A DNA stretch of 64,000 nt from Algicella marina (GTDB lineage: Bacteria > Pseudomonadota > Alphaproteobacteria > Rhodobacterales > Rhodobacteraceae), in NCBI RefSeq assembly GCF_009931615.1, contig NZ_CP046620.1, forward strand, positions 2,185,501 to 2,249,500. Direction: 5' to 3'. The notes beneath the pieces are model-generated. The model had not been told where the DNA came from and ran no database searches. It saw nothing but the letters and a program-made list of their open reading frames with translations. Position numbers and translations under genes: made by a program. Shown piece after piece: positions 40,198 through 49,569 of the stretch (position 1 is its first letter; each line of letters begins with the position of its first letter).

Positions 40198-41153
40198 GTG
40201 AGCACGGGCCAGGTTGTCAGCACCAGGTCAAAGCCCCGCAGCACCGCTTCCACCAGGAACAGCGTGAAATGCAGGAAGAGATAGAGGATGGAAAAGCCGA
40301 AGAAGCGCTTCTCCACCCGGAAACCGTCAAAATCGGCAGCCGCGTCATCCCGACGCCAGATCGTCCAGGCGCCCTTGAGGAAAAGAGCGTTCAGCACGAT
40401 GGCGGCCGCGAAATAGACAGGACCACCCACACTTGTGAAAGCCGGGGCGATCGCAACGGGTGCCAGCGCCAGAGAGTACCACAGGATCTGGTTGCGCGTC
40501 GCCCGCGTGCCAGCCACGACCGGCAGCATCGGCACAGCCGCATTGGTGTAATCAGCGTTGCGAAACAGCGCCAGTGCCCAGAAATGCGGGGGGGTCCACA
40601 TGAAGATCAGTCCGAACATCAGCACCGGCTCGATGGCAATGCCACCGGTGGCGACCGCCCAGCCGATCATTGGCGGGAACGCACCGGCAGCGCCGCCGAT
40701 GACGATATTCTGCGGAGTGAGCCGCTTCAGCCACATCGAATAGATCACCACGTAGAAGAAGATCGTGAACGCCAGCAGCCCGGCAGCCAGCGCATTGCTG
40801 AAAAGAAACAGCAGCATGACCGACAGGATCGACAGTGCCACGCCGATGCCCAGCGCCTCTTCGCCGGTCGTCCGGCCAGAGGGTATCGGCCTTTTGGCGG
40901 TTCGCTCCATCAGGCCGTCGATATCCCGATCCCACCACATGTTCAGCGCACCCGACGCGCCAGCGCCCACAGCGATGCAGATCAGCGACGCGAGGGCAAT
41001 CACCGGATGCGGCATCGCAGGTGCCGAGAGCAGGCCGATCAGCGACGTGAAGACCACAAGCCGCATGACCCGCGGCTTGAGCAACTCCACATAGTCGCGA
41101 AACTCCGGGTCTGCCGTCTGGGTGGACCAACCGGTTTCTGTCATGTCTCTCAC
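40194..41153 (-). CDS. ctaB: Protoheme IX farnesyltransferase (heme O synthase)
   Basis: This membrane enzyme adds a farnesyl group to heme B to make heme O, the precursor of heme A for the oxidase. The 319-residue UbiA-family protein has about eight to nine helices and the prenyl-diphosphate motif NMWWDRDIDGLMERTAKRP, with a second acidic loop around YSMWLKRLTPQN. It follows ctaC by 7 nt and overlaps the small membrane gene. Confidence 0.96.
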   Translation of the reverse strand: MRDMTETGWSTQTADPEFRDYVELLKPRVMRLVVFTSLIGLLSAPAMPHPVIALASLICIAVGAGASGALNMWWDRDIDGLMERTAKRPIPSGRTTGEEALGIGVALSILSVMLLFLFSNALAAGLLAFTIFFYVVIYSMWLKRLTPQNIVIGGAAGAFPPMIGWAVATGGIAIEPVLMFGLIFMWTPPHFWALALFRNADYTNAAVPMLPVVAGTRATRNQILWYSLALAPVAIAPAFTSVGGPVYFAAAIVLNALFLKGAWTIWRRDDAAADFDGFRVEKRFFGFSILYLFLHFTLFLVEAVLRGFDLVLTTWPVLT

Positions 41154-41160
41154 ACGCGGC

Positions 41161-42051
41161 TCACTCGGCCGCCGCTACGGTGATGCCCCGGCCCACATTG
41201 GCAACCGTGCCGCCAGAGGCTTCCACCCAGGCCGCATACTGTTCTTCCGTCACCACCTTTACAGTGATCGGCATGTAGGCATGGTTCTTGCCGCAGAGTT
41301 CGGAACACTGGCCAAAGTAAACGCCGACTTCCTCGGCACGGAACCAAGTCTCATTCAGTCGGCCGGGCACACCGTCGATATGCACCCCGAATGCCGGAAT
41401 TTTCCAGGCATGGATCACGTCACCCGCCGTCACCTGCAGACGAACGACCTTATCCACCGGCACGACCACCGCGCGGTCCGTTGCCAGCTTCCATTCATCT
41501 TCGGCATATCCGTACTCTGCGAGCTCGGCACGCACTTCGTCGTCCATGTCCGCCTTGTTCAGGCCCAGCATGTACGCTTCGAAGTCGATGCCCTCGTCTG
41601 GGTATTCGTATCCCCAGAACCACTGATATCCCGTTGCCTTGATCGTCAGGTCCGCCTCGGGCACTTCGAGCTGCTTGAACAATGTCGGCAGGGAGAAGGA
41701 GCCGATAACGATCAGGATCAGGATTGGCACGACAGTCCACGCCACCTCGATCGTGGAATTGTGGGTAAAACGGGCCGGTACCTTGTTGGCACGGCTGTTG
41801 TACTTGATGGCACAGATTGCCAGTAGGGCCGTTACGAACAGCGAAATGATGGTGATGATCACCAGCAGCATGCTGTCGAGCCAGTGAATGTCATGGGCAA
41901 CCTCAGTCACCGCCTTCTGAAAGGCGATGCCATTGGCGTGTGGCTTGCCGATCACCGGCAGATCCTGAAGCCCCTCTTCCTGAGCATGGGCGACAGGTGC
42001 CAAAACCGCGAAGGCGAGGCTGGTAAGCGTAAAGCGCAACCAATTTTTCAT
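41161..42051 (-). CDS. ctaC: Cytochrome c oxidase subunit II
   Basis: Subunit II carries the CuA centre that receives electrons from cytochrome c. The 296-residue precursor has a signal peptide (to about VAHA-QEE), two membrane helices and a periplasmic cupredoxin domain with GYQWFWGYEYPD, VIHAWKIPAFGVHIDGVPGR and the CuA motif CSELCGKNHAYM (C249, C253, H257, M260). ATG 42051 follows AGGATGG at the right distance; an upstream in-frame extension has no ribosome site. First gene of the cta operon, divergent from tldD. Confidence 0.97.
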   Translation of the reverse strand: MKNWLRFTLTSLAFAVLAPVAHAQEEGLQDLPVIGKPHANGIAFQKAVTEVAHDIHWLDSMLLVIITIISLFVTALLAICAIKYNSRANKVPARFTHNSTIEVAWTVVPILILIVIGSFSLPTLFKQLEVPEADLTIKATGYQWFWGYEYPDEGIDFEAYMLGLNKADMDDEVRAELAEYGYAEDEWKLATDRAVVVPVDKVVRLQVTAGDVIHAWKIPAFGVHIDGVPGRLNETWFRAEEVGVYFGQCSELCGKNHAYMPITVKVVTEEQYAAWVEASGGTVANVGRGITVAAAE

Positions 42052-42258
42052 AGGGCACCATCCTGATATTGAAAGCCATGACCCTGATGGCCAGATATTG
42101 AAACGTCCGGTTAACCGGCTTGTGGCAAGCCGATGCCTCGCACCGGCGGTTCTCTCTTGCAACGGAACATACACAAACCTTAGTTGATCACAAGCGGCGC
42201 GGGCGCGGCAAACGGCCCCACGAGCCGCGTATTTTCGCCTTCCGGAGGAAGCATTGCA

Positions 42259-43686
42259 ATGGCAGAGTTAACGAACCCTTTCAGACCCTTCGAAACAGAA
42301 CTGGAGGAAAGTCGTGCGCTCGCCATCCTGCAATCAGCCACCGATGGTGCCGACGACGGCGAACTGTTTCTGGAACGCCGGCGCTCCGAAGCGCTGGTTT
42401 TCGATGACGGTAAGCTAAAGACAGCAAGTTACAACGCAGCCGAGGGATTCGGCCTGAGGGCGGTTCGCGGCGAGACGGCAGGTTACGGCCATGCTACCGA
42501 ATTATCAGAGGCGGCACTCTCCCGCGCCGCCGAGACAGCCCGTCTCGCCGTCGGTGCCGGTGGTGGCACCGCCGCCGCATCGCCGCAACGCACCAATCGC
42601 AAGCTCTACGCCGAACTTGATCCACTGACAGATGCCCCCTTCGCAGTGAAGGTCGATCTCCTGAGGGAGATGGACAGCTTCGCCCGCGGCCTCGATTCTT
42701 CCGTCGTCCAGGTCTCAGCGACCATCGCCGCATCGCTGCAGGAAGTGGAAATCCTCCGTCCCGAGGGCACACGCTTTTCCGACATTCGCCCCATGGCCCG
42801 GCTCAACGTGTCCGTAACGGTGGAGCGGGATGGCCGCCGCGAAACCGGCAGTGTCGGCGGCGGTGGTCGTCACGCTCTGGAACCGCTGATGGTTCCGGAT
42901 CATTGGCAGGGCCGCATCCGCGAAGCCCTGCGCATTGCCCGCGTCAACCTTGATGCCGTTCCGGCCCGCGCCGGCGTCATGGATGTTGTCCTTGGCCCAG
43001 GCTGGCCCGGCATTCTGCTCCATGAGGCCATCGGCCACGGGCTGGAGGGCGACTTCAACCGCAAGAAGTCCTCAGCCTTTGCAGGGCTCATGGGCCAGCG
43101 GATCGCGGCTCGCGGTGTTACGGTACTCGATGACGGGACCATCCCGGACCGGCGCGGCTCCATCACCATCGACGACGAGGGCACGCCTTCGAGCAAGAAC
43201 ACCCTGATCGAGGACGGCATCCTGACGGGCTACATGCAGGATCGCCAGAATGCGCGTTTGATGGGGGTCACGCCCACGGGCAACGGCCGTCGCGAATCCT
43301 ATGCTCATACGCCGATGCCACGAATGACCAATACCTATATGCTGGGTGGCGATACGGAACCGGAGGCGATCCTCGCTGACCTGAAAGACGGCATTTATGC
43401 AGTGGGCTTCGGCGGCGGTCAGGTGGATATCACCAACGGCAAGTTCGTCTTTTCCTGTACCGAGGCCTATCAGGTCAGGAACGGCAAAGTTGGCGCACCG
43501 GTCAAGGGGGCGACGCTTATCGGCGACGGGGCCACGGCCCTGCAACAGATTCGCGCCATCGGCAACGACATGGCTCTGGACCCCGGAATGGGCAACTGTG
43601 GCAAGAACGGCCAATGGGTTCCGGTGGGCGTCGGCCAGCCGACACTGATGATCGGCGGGCTTACCGTAGGTGGCAGCGCAGCCTGA
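42259..43686 (+). CDS. tldD: TldD family metalloprotease
   Basis: TldD, with PmbA/TldE, forms a zinc peptidase that processes small modified peptides and degrades unfolded peptides. The 475-residue protein has the metal motif HEAIGHGLEGD and the conserved GTPSSKNTLIEDGILTGYMQDRQNARLMG. I start at ATG 42259, which has GGAGGAA upstream. It is divergent from ctaC (207-nt gap, with no further gene seen in it). Its stop lies only 3 nt from the stop of the convergent phnM. Confidence 0.93.
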   Translation: MAELTNPFRPFETELEESRALAILQSATDGADDGELFLERRRSEALVFDDGKLKTASYNAAEGFGLRAVRGETAGYGHATELSEAALSRAAETARLAVGAGGGTAAASPQRTNRKLYAELDPLTDAPFAVKVDLLREMDSFARGLDSSVVQVSATIAASLQEVEILRPEGTRFSDIRPMARLNVSVTVERDGRRETGSVGGGGRHALEPLMVPDHWQGRIREALRIARVNLDAVPARAGVMDVVLGPGWPGILLHEAIGHGLEGDFNRKKSSAFAGLMGQRIAARGVTVLDDGTIPDRRGSITIDDEGTPSSKNTLIEDGILTGYMQDRQNARLMGVTPTGNGRRESYAHTPMPRMTNTYMLGGDTEPEAILADLKDGIYAVGFGGGQVDITNGKFVFSCTEAYQVRNGKVGAPVKGATLIGDGATALQQIRAIGNDMALDPGMGNCGKNGQWVPVGVGQPTLMIGGLTVGGSAA

Positions 43687-43689
43687 GTG

Positions 43690-44835
43690 TCAGGCCACCC
43701 GCATACCAGCACTCCATACCGCGCGCACCGCCGCCGCACCGTCTATTTCGGAGAAGCGCAGAACATCGGCCCGCATGCCTTTGGCCAGCACACCGCGATC
43801 TGCCAGATGCACCGCCGACGCGGGCGTCGCGGTGACCGTGGCGATGCCCCGCGCCATGTCATCCCATAAGTGGCCAAGGCCGACTGCACCCATCAGCAGC
43901 GATGCCGGCACGTAATCCGAAGACAGGATATCCAGCCGGTCCATCTCCGCCAATTCCCGTGCCGCTACATTTCCCGAATGGGAGCCGCCACGGACAAGGT
44001 TCGGCGCTCCCATGATCGTGGCGATTCCCACGTCGTGGCAAGCCTCCGCTGCCTCAACGCTTGTTGGAAACTCGGCCAGCGTCACGCCGTGCGCGCGGCT
44101 GGTTTCCACCTGTCCTGCCGTGGTGTCGTCATGGCTGGCCAGCACCGCGCCGAACCGCGCCGCAGCAGCCACCGTCGCGGCCTCGTGCTTCTCGCCGAAC
44201 TGTTCCTGCAATCCGTAGAGAAACTGCACGTAGTCCTCAAACCCCTCCCGGCTCAATCCATGCTTGCCGCAGACGTAATCCTCAAATTTGGATATGTCGC
44301 GGAACTGCCGCTGCCCCGGCGTGTGATCCATCATCGACACCATCCGCACCCGGTCGGCTTCACCGAACTCATCCAGTTCTGCGATGAGCGACTCGGAACA
44401 GATTTCGGCCCGGAGGTGCAGGTGATGGCTGATCTTCAAACCGCCGGCTTCCAGCATGGCAAGAATCTCGTCCGCCATGCCGCGGGCATACTTTCCATAG
44501 CGCTTGCCCTTGTCGGACAAAATTGAACCGACCCTGATCGCATCGAAGACAGTGGTGATCCCCGTCCCCGCCAGTTCCCGGTCATGCGCCATGATCGCCG
44601 CCCGATGTGGCCAGTTGACCTTCGGGCGCGGCGCCATGTGCCGCTCCAGGTTATCCGTGTGCAGTTCGATCAGACCGGGACAGATGTAGTCACCACCGCA
44701 ATCCTCAGCGCCTGCTACCACCGCAGTGCCCTGGTCAATGTCTACGATCTTGCCATCGCGCAGCCGGATACTGCCGGCCACCACCTCTCCTTCCAGCACG
44801 AGGCGGGCATTGCAGAGGATCGATTCGAGGGTCAT
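43690..44835 (-). CDS. phnM: Alpha-D-ribose 1-methylphosphonate 5-triphosphate diphosphatase
   Basis: PhnM removes pyrophosphate from the ribose-phosphonate triphosphate made by PhnGHIL, giving the substrate of C-P lyase PhnJ. The 381-residue amidohydrolase shows PGLIELHTDNLERHMAPRPKV, SMMDHTPGQRQFRD, ASHDDTTAGQV, MGAPNLVRGGSHSGN and SSDYVPASLL, all as in E. coli PhnM. It overlaps phnN by 4 nt and is the last gene of the phnG operon. A second, divergent PhnM-like gene lies at 50.9 kb. Confidence 0.95.
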   Translation of the reverse strand: MTLESILCNARLVLEGEVVAGSIRLRDGKIVDIDQGTAVVAGAEDCGGDYICPGLIELHTDNLERHMAPRPKVNWPHRAAIMAHDRELAGTGITTVFDAIRVGSILSDKGKRYGKYARGMADEILAMLEAGGLKISHHLHLRAEICSESLIAELDEFGEADRVRMVSMMDHTPGQRQFRDISKFEDYVCGKHGLSREGFEDYVQFLYGLQEQFGEKHEAATVAAAARFGAVLASHDDTTAGQVETSRAHGVTLAEFPTSVEAAEACHDVGIATIMGAPNLVRGGSHSGNVAARELAEMDRLDILSSDYVPASLLMGAVGLGHLWDDMARGIATVTATPASAVHLADRGVLAKGMRADVLRFSEIDGAAAVRAVWSAGMRVA

Positions 44836-45389
44836 TTGGCACTCACATGTATCTGGTCGGGGTAAAGCAGGGACAGGACGCTCACGACCGTATCCGTCAA
44901 TGGTCCGGAATTGTCGATCCGGTGCACGTCAAGTCCGCCGGGCAATACGGCGGTGGAACGTTCGAGACGTCGCGAAATCTCATCGACACATTCCCGGCCC
45001 CGTAAGGCCAGACGCCGGGCGAGAACCTCGCGGGATGCAGACAGAGCGATGATCGTTACCTGCGAAAACCTTGCCTCCGCGCGTTGGAGGACACCACGCG
45101 ACAGGTTTGCCAACTGGTCGCGGCCGCCCGCAAGAGCGGCATCGACCGACACCGGAATCCCGTAGTGCAGACCGTGTGCCTGCCAGCAGAGCGCGAAGGC
45201 ACCGGCATCGCGCCGCCGCAGAAACTCCGGCTCGCTCACCCCCTCGAAATCCTCTCCTCCGGCAGTTTCCGGGCGGGTAATCACCCGCCGCACCAGAGAC
45301 AACTGCGGGGCACGGGCCGCCAGCGCCGTCAGAACACTGTCCTTGCCGACACCGGAAGGGCCCACCACCGCGATGAACCGGCCGCTCAC
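44832..45389 (-). CDS. phnN: Ribose 1,5-bisphosphate phosphokinase
   Basis: PhnN phosphorylates ribose 1,5-bisphosphate to PRPP, the last step of the C-P lyase pathway. The 185-residue guanylate-kinase-like protein has P-loop VVGPSGVGKDS, RRVITRPETAGGEDFEGVSE and the late RGRECVDEISRRLER. It overlaps phnL and phnM by 4 nt each. PhnP, which would make its substrate, is not in the window. Confidence 0.92.
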   Translation of the reverse strand: MSGRFIAVVGPSGVGKDSVLTALAARAPQLSLVRRVITRPETAGGEDFEGVSEPEFLRRRDAGAFALCWQAHGLHYGIPVSVDAALAGGRDQLANLSRGVLQRAEARFSQVTIIALSASREVLARRLALRGRECVDEISRRLERSTAVLPGGLDVHRIDNSGPLTDTVVSVLSLLYPDQIHVSAK

Positions 45390-46069
45390 GCCGCCACCCG
45401 CGGGGTAAAGGCCGTCACGTCGACTTCCCGCTCGGCGACCCGCATCCGCGCCTCGGCATCATGAAAGATACCGATGATCGCCGCCCCACGGGCCTTTGCG
45501 CCCGCGATCATTTCCAGCACGATCTCGCGATTGACCGGGTCGAGGCTCGCCGTCGGCTCATCAAGCAGCAGCGCCGGGTATTCATGGGCGAAGCCTCGCG
45601 CGATGTTCACCCGCTGCTGTTCGCCGCCGGAAAACGTCGTCGGAGACAACAACCACAGCCGCTCTGGTATGTTCAGACGCGCCAGCAGTTCCGCCGCCCG
45701 TGCTTCGGCAACCGCCCTTTCCGTCCCGACTGCCAGCAGCGGTTCGGCAACCACCGCCAAGGTCGGAACCCTCGGCACCACCCTCAGGAACTGCGATACG
45801 AACCCTAGCGTGTGCCGCCGCAACTCTATGATGTCGCGCGGCGCGGCCTGCGCCACGTCGACACCTCCGACCATGATCCGCCCGGCCGCGGCAAGGTAGT
45901 TCCCGTAGATCATCCGCATCAGCGTCGATTTTCCGGCACCGGACGCGCCAACCAGCGCCACGCATTCGCCGCGTGCCACGGCCAGTGTCGCGCCCTCCAT
46001 CACCGGAATTCGCGCCGCGCCCTGATTATGCAAAACAAAGGACTTGGAAACGTTTTCGATACTTATCAT
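45386..46069 (-). CDS. phnL: Phosphonate C-P lyase complex ATPase PhnL
   Basis: PhnL is an ABC-type ATPase of the C-P lyase complex, needed with PhnG, H and I to attach the phosphonate to ATP-derived ribose. The 227-residue protein opens ISIENVSKSFVLHNQGAARIPVMEGATL and has Walker A GASGAGKST, signature FSGGEQQRVNIARG and Walker B LLLDEPTASLDP. The ATG at 46069 comes 4 nt after the phnK stop; a longer reading into phnK is not needed. Confidence 0.93.
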   Translation of the reverse strand: MISIENVSKSFVLHNQGAARIPVMEGATLAVARGECVALVGASGAGKSTLMRMIYGNYLAAAGRIMVGGVDVAQAAPRDIIELRRHTLGFVSQFLRVVPRVPTLAVVAEPLLAVGTERAVAEARAAELLARLNIPERLWLLSPTTFSGGEQQRVNIARGFAHEYPALLLDEPTASLDPVNREIVLEMIAGAKARGAAIIGIFHDAEARMRVAEREVDVTAFTPRVAA

Positions 46070-46073
46070 CTGC

Positions 46074-46844
46074 TCACACCTGCAGGACAGAAGAGACGAG
46101 TAGCTGGGTATAGGCATGCTGCGGATCGTCCAGCACCTGGTCGGTCAGCCCTGCCTCGACGACATGGCCGTCCTTCATCACCATCAGCCGGTCCGCCAGC
46201 AGGCGCACTACCGCCAGATCATGGGTGACGATAATTGCAGACAACCCCATGTCCCGCACGAGTCCGCGCAACAGGTCCAGCAATCGCGCCTGCACGGAGA
46301 CGTCCAGTCCGCCAGTCGGTTCATCCATGAACACCAGGCGCGGCCCAGTGACGAGATTGCGCGCGATCTGCAATCGCTGCTGCATACCGCCGGAAAACGC
46401 GCTTGGCCGGTCATCGACCCGCTCTCCGGCAATCTCCACACGTGCCAGCCAGTCGACCGCCGCCTCGCGGATAGCACCGTAATTGCGGGCGCCGACGGCC
46501 ATCAGCCGTTCGCCGACGTTGCCGCCCGCGCTGACGTTCATCCGCAGGCCGTCACGAGCGTGCTGATGCACGAAAGCCCAATCCGTCCTACCCAGCATCC
46601 GCCGTTCCGGTTCGGCCATGGTCACCGTATCGCGTTGACTGCCGTCGCGCATGGCGAACCGTACTGCCCCGGAATCCGGCGGCAGATGCCCGGCCATGCA
46701 ATTCAGCAAGGTGGATTTGCCGGAACCGCTCTCCCCGACAATCCCCAGCACCTCTCCGGGAAAGAGCTGGAAGGAGACTTCGGCGCAACCTACCCGCGTG
46801 CCGTAGAATTTCGACAGCCTGTCGACTTCGAGCAATGGCGTCAT
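46074..46844 (-). CDS. phnK: Phosphonate C-P lyase complex ATPase PhnK
   Basis: PhnK is the second ABC-type ATPase of the complex and docks on PhnJ. The 256-residue protein has LLEVDRLSKFYG, Walker A GESGSGKST, the signature FSGGMQQRLQIARN and Walker B LVFMDEPTGGLD, with VHQHARDGLRMNVSAGGNVGERL typical of PhnK. ATG 46844 overlaps the stop of the small ORF upstream by 4 nt (ATGA). Confidence 0.94.
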   Translation of the reverse strand: MTPLLEVDRLSKFYGTRVGCAEVSFQLFPGEVLGIVGESGSGKSTLLNCMAGHLPPDSGAVRFAMRDGSQRDTVTMAEPERRMLGRTDWAFVHQHARDGLRMNVSAGGNVGERLMAVGARNYGAIREAAVDWLARVEIAGERVDDRPSAFSGGMQQRLQIARNLVTGPRLVFMDEPTGGLDVSVQARLLDLLRGLVRDMGLSAIIVTHDLAVVRLLADRLMVMKDGHVVEAGLTDQVLDDPQHAYTQLLVSSVLQV

Positions 46845-47050
46845 TTCACCTTCTCCCCGATCGCACCGCCAACGCCGGTCACCGCGCCTTCGATCATCAT
46901 CATCGGCGCGAAAATGACGTTCATGCCCTCCAAGCTCGCGGTATCGGTGACACTGGCGATGCCGCCGCCGGGAATTCCCTCCGTGTCGAGGCGCTTCAGG
47001 CCATAGAGCCCGATGTAGACCAACAGCAGAACCATGATCACCCGTTTCAA
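46841..47050 (-). CDS. Small membrane-anchored ORF coupled between phnJ and phnK
   Basis: A 69-residue product if started at TTG 47050, which overlaps the phnJ stop and has GAAGAAGG just upstream; an ATG at 47035 gives 64 residues. It has one N-terminal hydrophobic segment (VIMVLLLVYIGLYGLKRL) and then a Gly/Met-rich tail (GIPGGGIASVTDTASLEG; FAPMMMIEGAVTGVGGAIGEKV). Overlaps with phnJ at the start and with phnK at the stop (ATGA) mean that ribosomes pass through it. I do not recognise a family. It may tether the C-P lyase core to the membrane; this is a guess from position. Confidence 0.65.
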   Translation of the reverse strand: MKRVIMVLLLVYIGLYGLKRLDTEGIPGGGIASVTDTASLEGMNVIFAPMMMIEGAVTGVGGAIGEKVK

Positions 47051-47886
47051 CCTTCTTCCCCCTGATCGCCGCGCCTGCCGGCACAGTAATCGGTGTCGGA
47101 GCACATGAACATCCGCCCGCCATCATCATCGACGATCAACTCGTCAAGGTAGCTGTCCTCCGCCCCGCAAAGGCCACAGGCTGCCTCGGCCTTGCTCGCC
47201 TCGAACGGATGGTCCTCAAAATCGAGAGAGACCACCTTGCACCACGGCGGAAGCGCATAGATCCGCTGTTCCCGACCCGCGCCGAACAACTGGATGGCAG
47301 CCATCTCCAGCTTCGGATTGTCGAATTTCGGAATCGGCGATGGGTCCATGACGTATCGGCCCTCCACCTTCACCGGATAGGCATAGGCGGTCGCGATCGC
47401 GCCGTGCCGACTGATGTCTTCGTAGAGCTTCACATGCATCAGCCCGTATTCCTCGAGGCTGTGCATCTTCCGCGTCTCGACTTCGGAGGGTTCGAGGAAC
47501 CGCAGCGGCTCCGGGATCGGCACCTGGTATACGAGAATCTGATCCTCCCGCAGCGTCTGCTCCGGGATCCGATGTCTCGTCTGGATCACGCTGGCCTCAG
47601 CAGTTGCCTCCGTCGTGGCAACCCCGGCCGTCCGCTCGAAGAAGCGCCGGATGGAAACGGCATTGGTCGTATCATCCGCCCCCTGATCGATTACCTTGAA
47701 CGTATCCTCGGGAACCAGCACCGCAGCGCTCACCTGCACACCACCGGTGCCCCAGCCATAGGGCATCGGCATCTCGCGGCTGGCGAAGGGTACCTGATAG
47801 CCAGGAATGGCCAGTCCCTTCAGGATGGCCCGGCGGATCATCCGCTTGGTCTGCTCGTCGAGATAGGCGAAATTGTATTCGTTCAT
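47047..47886 (-). CDS. phnJ: Alpha-D-ribose 1-methylphosphonate 5-phosphate C-P lyase (radical SAM)
   Basis: PhnJ cuts the carbon-phosphorus bond, releasing the alkane (methane from methylphosphonate) and ribose cyclic phosphate. The 279-residue protein shows NFAYLDEQTKRMIRRAILKG, PMPYGWGTGGVQVSA and the C-terminal Fe-S cysteines C237, C240, C262 and C268 in CGLCGAEDSYL and CSDTDYC, the unusual radical-SAM arrangement of PhnJ. It follows phnI by 36 nt. Confidence 0.97.
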   Translation of the reverse strand: MNEYNFAYLDEQTKRMIRRAILKGLAIPGYQVPFASREMPMPYGWGTGGVQVSAAVLVPEDTFKVIDQGADDTTNAVSIRRFFERTAGVATTEATAEASVIQTRHRIPEQTLREDQILVYQVPIPEPLRFLEPSEVETRKMHSLEEYGLMHVKLYEDISRHGAIATAYAYPVKVEGRYVMDPSPIPKFDNPKLEMAAIQLFGAGREQRIYALPPWCKVVSLDFEDHPFEASKAEAACGLCGAEDSYLDELIVDDDGGRMFMCSDTDYCAGRRGDQGEEG

Positions 47887-47922
47887 GTCACGCTCCCCCG
47901 CCCATAGATGACGCCAACCGGT

Positions 47923-49008
47923 TCATTCCGCGGCCTCGGCCACAGCCGCCCCGGCCTCGCGCCGCAACCTGCGGATCAATTCCAATTCACTCTGGAAATC
48001 CACGTAATGCGGCAGCTTGATGTGCTCCAGAAACCCCGTCGCCTGAATGTTGTCGGCATGGTAGAGAACGAATTCCGCGTCCTGCGCCGGAGCGCCGGTG
48101 TCGTCTTCGCCCAGTTCCTCCCAGCGCAGTGCCCGATCCACCAGCGCCATGGATATCGCCTTGCGTTCCGTCTGCCCGAAAACGAGCCCATAGCCCCGGG
48201 TAAACTGCGGCGGCTCCGTCTTCGAACCCTTGAATTGGTTGACGGTCTCGCACTCCGTCAGCGTGATCTCCCCGATTTCGATGGCGAACCCAAGTTCCGG
48301 CACCTCCATCTCGACCTCCACCGTACCGATCCGAAGCTCTGCCACGAAGGCATGGTTTCGCGCATAACCGCGCTGCGTCGAATAGGCCATGCCTAGGATG
48401 AATCCCTCATCCCCTCGGGTGAGGGATTGCAGCCGCAGAGCCCGCTCCGCCGGAAGCTCGAGCGGCTCGCGCGTCAGGTCAGGTGGTGCCTCCGCGCCCT
48501 CCGGCTCGTCCTGGACAAGGCCCTCCCGATCCAGGAACGACATGATATGCGGTGTCTGAATTCGGTCCGAGGTGGCCATTGCCGCCTCCGGCACCTCCCC
48601 GTCGGCCGCCAGTTTGAAATCGAGCAATCGGTGAGTGTAATCGAAGGTCGGTCCCAGCACCTGCCCGCCTGGGGCGTCCTTGAACGTCGCTGAGATCCGC
48701 CGGTCGCAGGCCATTCGGTCTGTCTCCACCGGTTCGGAACCGCCGAAGCGCGGCAGCGTCGTACGGTAGGCCCGGATCAGAAAAATCGCCTCGATCAGAT
48801 CGCCCCTAGACTGCTTGATCGCCAGCGCCGCCAGATCGGGATCGTAGAGCGATCCCTCGGCCATGACCCGGTTTACGGCCAACGCCAGTTGCTCACGTAT
48901 CTGCGCTACCGACAGTTCCGCGATGCTGTTGTCGCCACGCCGCTCCTCGGCCAGCCAGGCGTGGGCATTGTCGATGGCCTTTTCGCCACCTTTGACTGCT
49001 ACATACAT
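47923..49008 (-). CDS. phnI: Phosphonate C-P lyase complex subunit PhnI
   Basis: PhnI is a nucleosidase-like subunit that, with PhnGHL, displaces adenine from ATP by the phosphonate. The 361-residue protein matches the family from MYVAVKGGEKAIDNAHAWL through GFILGMAYSTQRGYARNHAFVAELRIG to ETVNQFKGSKTEPPQFTRGYGLVFGQTERKAISMALVDRAL and GFLEHIKLPHYVDFQSEL. It starts directly after the phnH stop. Confidence 0.96.
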   Translation of the reverse strand: MYVAVKGGEKAIDNAHAWLAEERRGDNSIAELSVAQIREQLALAVNRVMAEGSLYDPDLAALAIKQSRGDLIEAIFLIRAYRTTLPRFGGSEPVETDRMACDRRISATFKDAPGGQVLGPTFDYTHRLLDFKLAADGEVPEAAMATSDRIQTPHIMSFLDREGLVQDEPEGAEAPPDLTREPLELPAERALRLQSLTRGDEGFILGMAYSTQRGYARNHAFVAELRIGTVEVEMEVPELGFAIEIGEITLTECETVNQFKGSKTEPPQFTRGYGLVFGQTERKAISMALVDRALRWEELGEDDTGAPAQDAEFVLYHADNIQATGFLEHIKLPHYVDFQSELELIRRLRREAGAAVAEAAE

Positions 49009-49569
49009 TCACGACACCTTCGTCGTACGTGGCAGCCCGGCCAGCCGGTTGCCGCAGGTGAACAGATGGTCAAGGCCCAACGGGAACAACCGCGCGTTCG
49101 ACTGGAAGGCCTCGACCTCGGGCAGGGAGAGGGCCGTGGTGTCCCGGATGCCGGGTCCGCGCAGGGTAGCGCCCTCCGGCATCAACCGCTCCAACTCGAC
49201 GATCAGGGTCGCCGAGCGGTCCGGGTACGCTGGCGTGCCCACAGTGAAGCCGCGGCTTTTCAGTTCCGTCCAATGCCCGACCGCAAACATCGCCGTCTCC
49301 ACAGATGAAAAAGGGGCGCCGGTATGGAACGTGATCCAGCTTCGCACCGCCTCGTTGTTCCTCGATGGCGCCAGATACACAGGCGTTTCCGGATCGCACA
49401 GCGTCAGAAGAACCACACCGGCCGCAACCGATAGCGGCGCTGGCGGCACCGCACCTGCCAGTTCGGAGATTACTCCGGGCCTGGCCATCGCGTTCATCAC
49501 CGCGCGAAAGGCATGAGCGGCATCAACGGGCGCATTGCTGAAACCTCCCTCGAGCGCTGCGCTTTCCAT
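49009..49569 (-). CDS. phnH: Phosphonate C-P lyase complex subunit PhnH
   Basis: PhnH is a structural subunit of the C-P lyase core. The 186-residue protein matches the family: GGFSNAPVDAAHAFRAVMNAMARPG at the start, LTLCDPETPVYLAPSRNNEAVRSWITFHTGAPF in the middle and FPLGLDHLFTCGNRLAGLPRTTKV at the end. Its ATG overlaps the phnG stop by 1 nt. Confidence 0.95.
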   Translation of the reverse strand: MESAALEGGFSNAPVDAAHAFRAVMNAMARPGVISELAGAVPPAPLSVAAGVVLLTLCDPETPVYLAPSRNNEAVRSWITFHTGAPFSSVETAMFAVGHWTELKSRGFTVGTPAYPDRSATLIVELERLMPEGATLRGPGIRDTTALSLPEVEAFQSNARLFPLGLDHLFTCGNRLAGLPRTTKVS

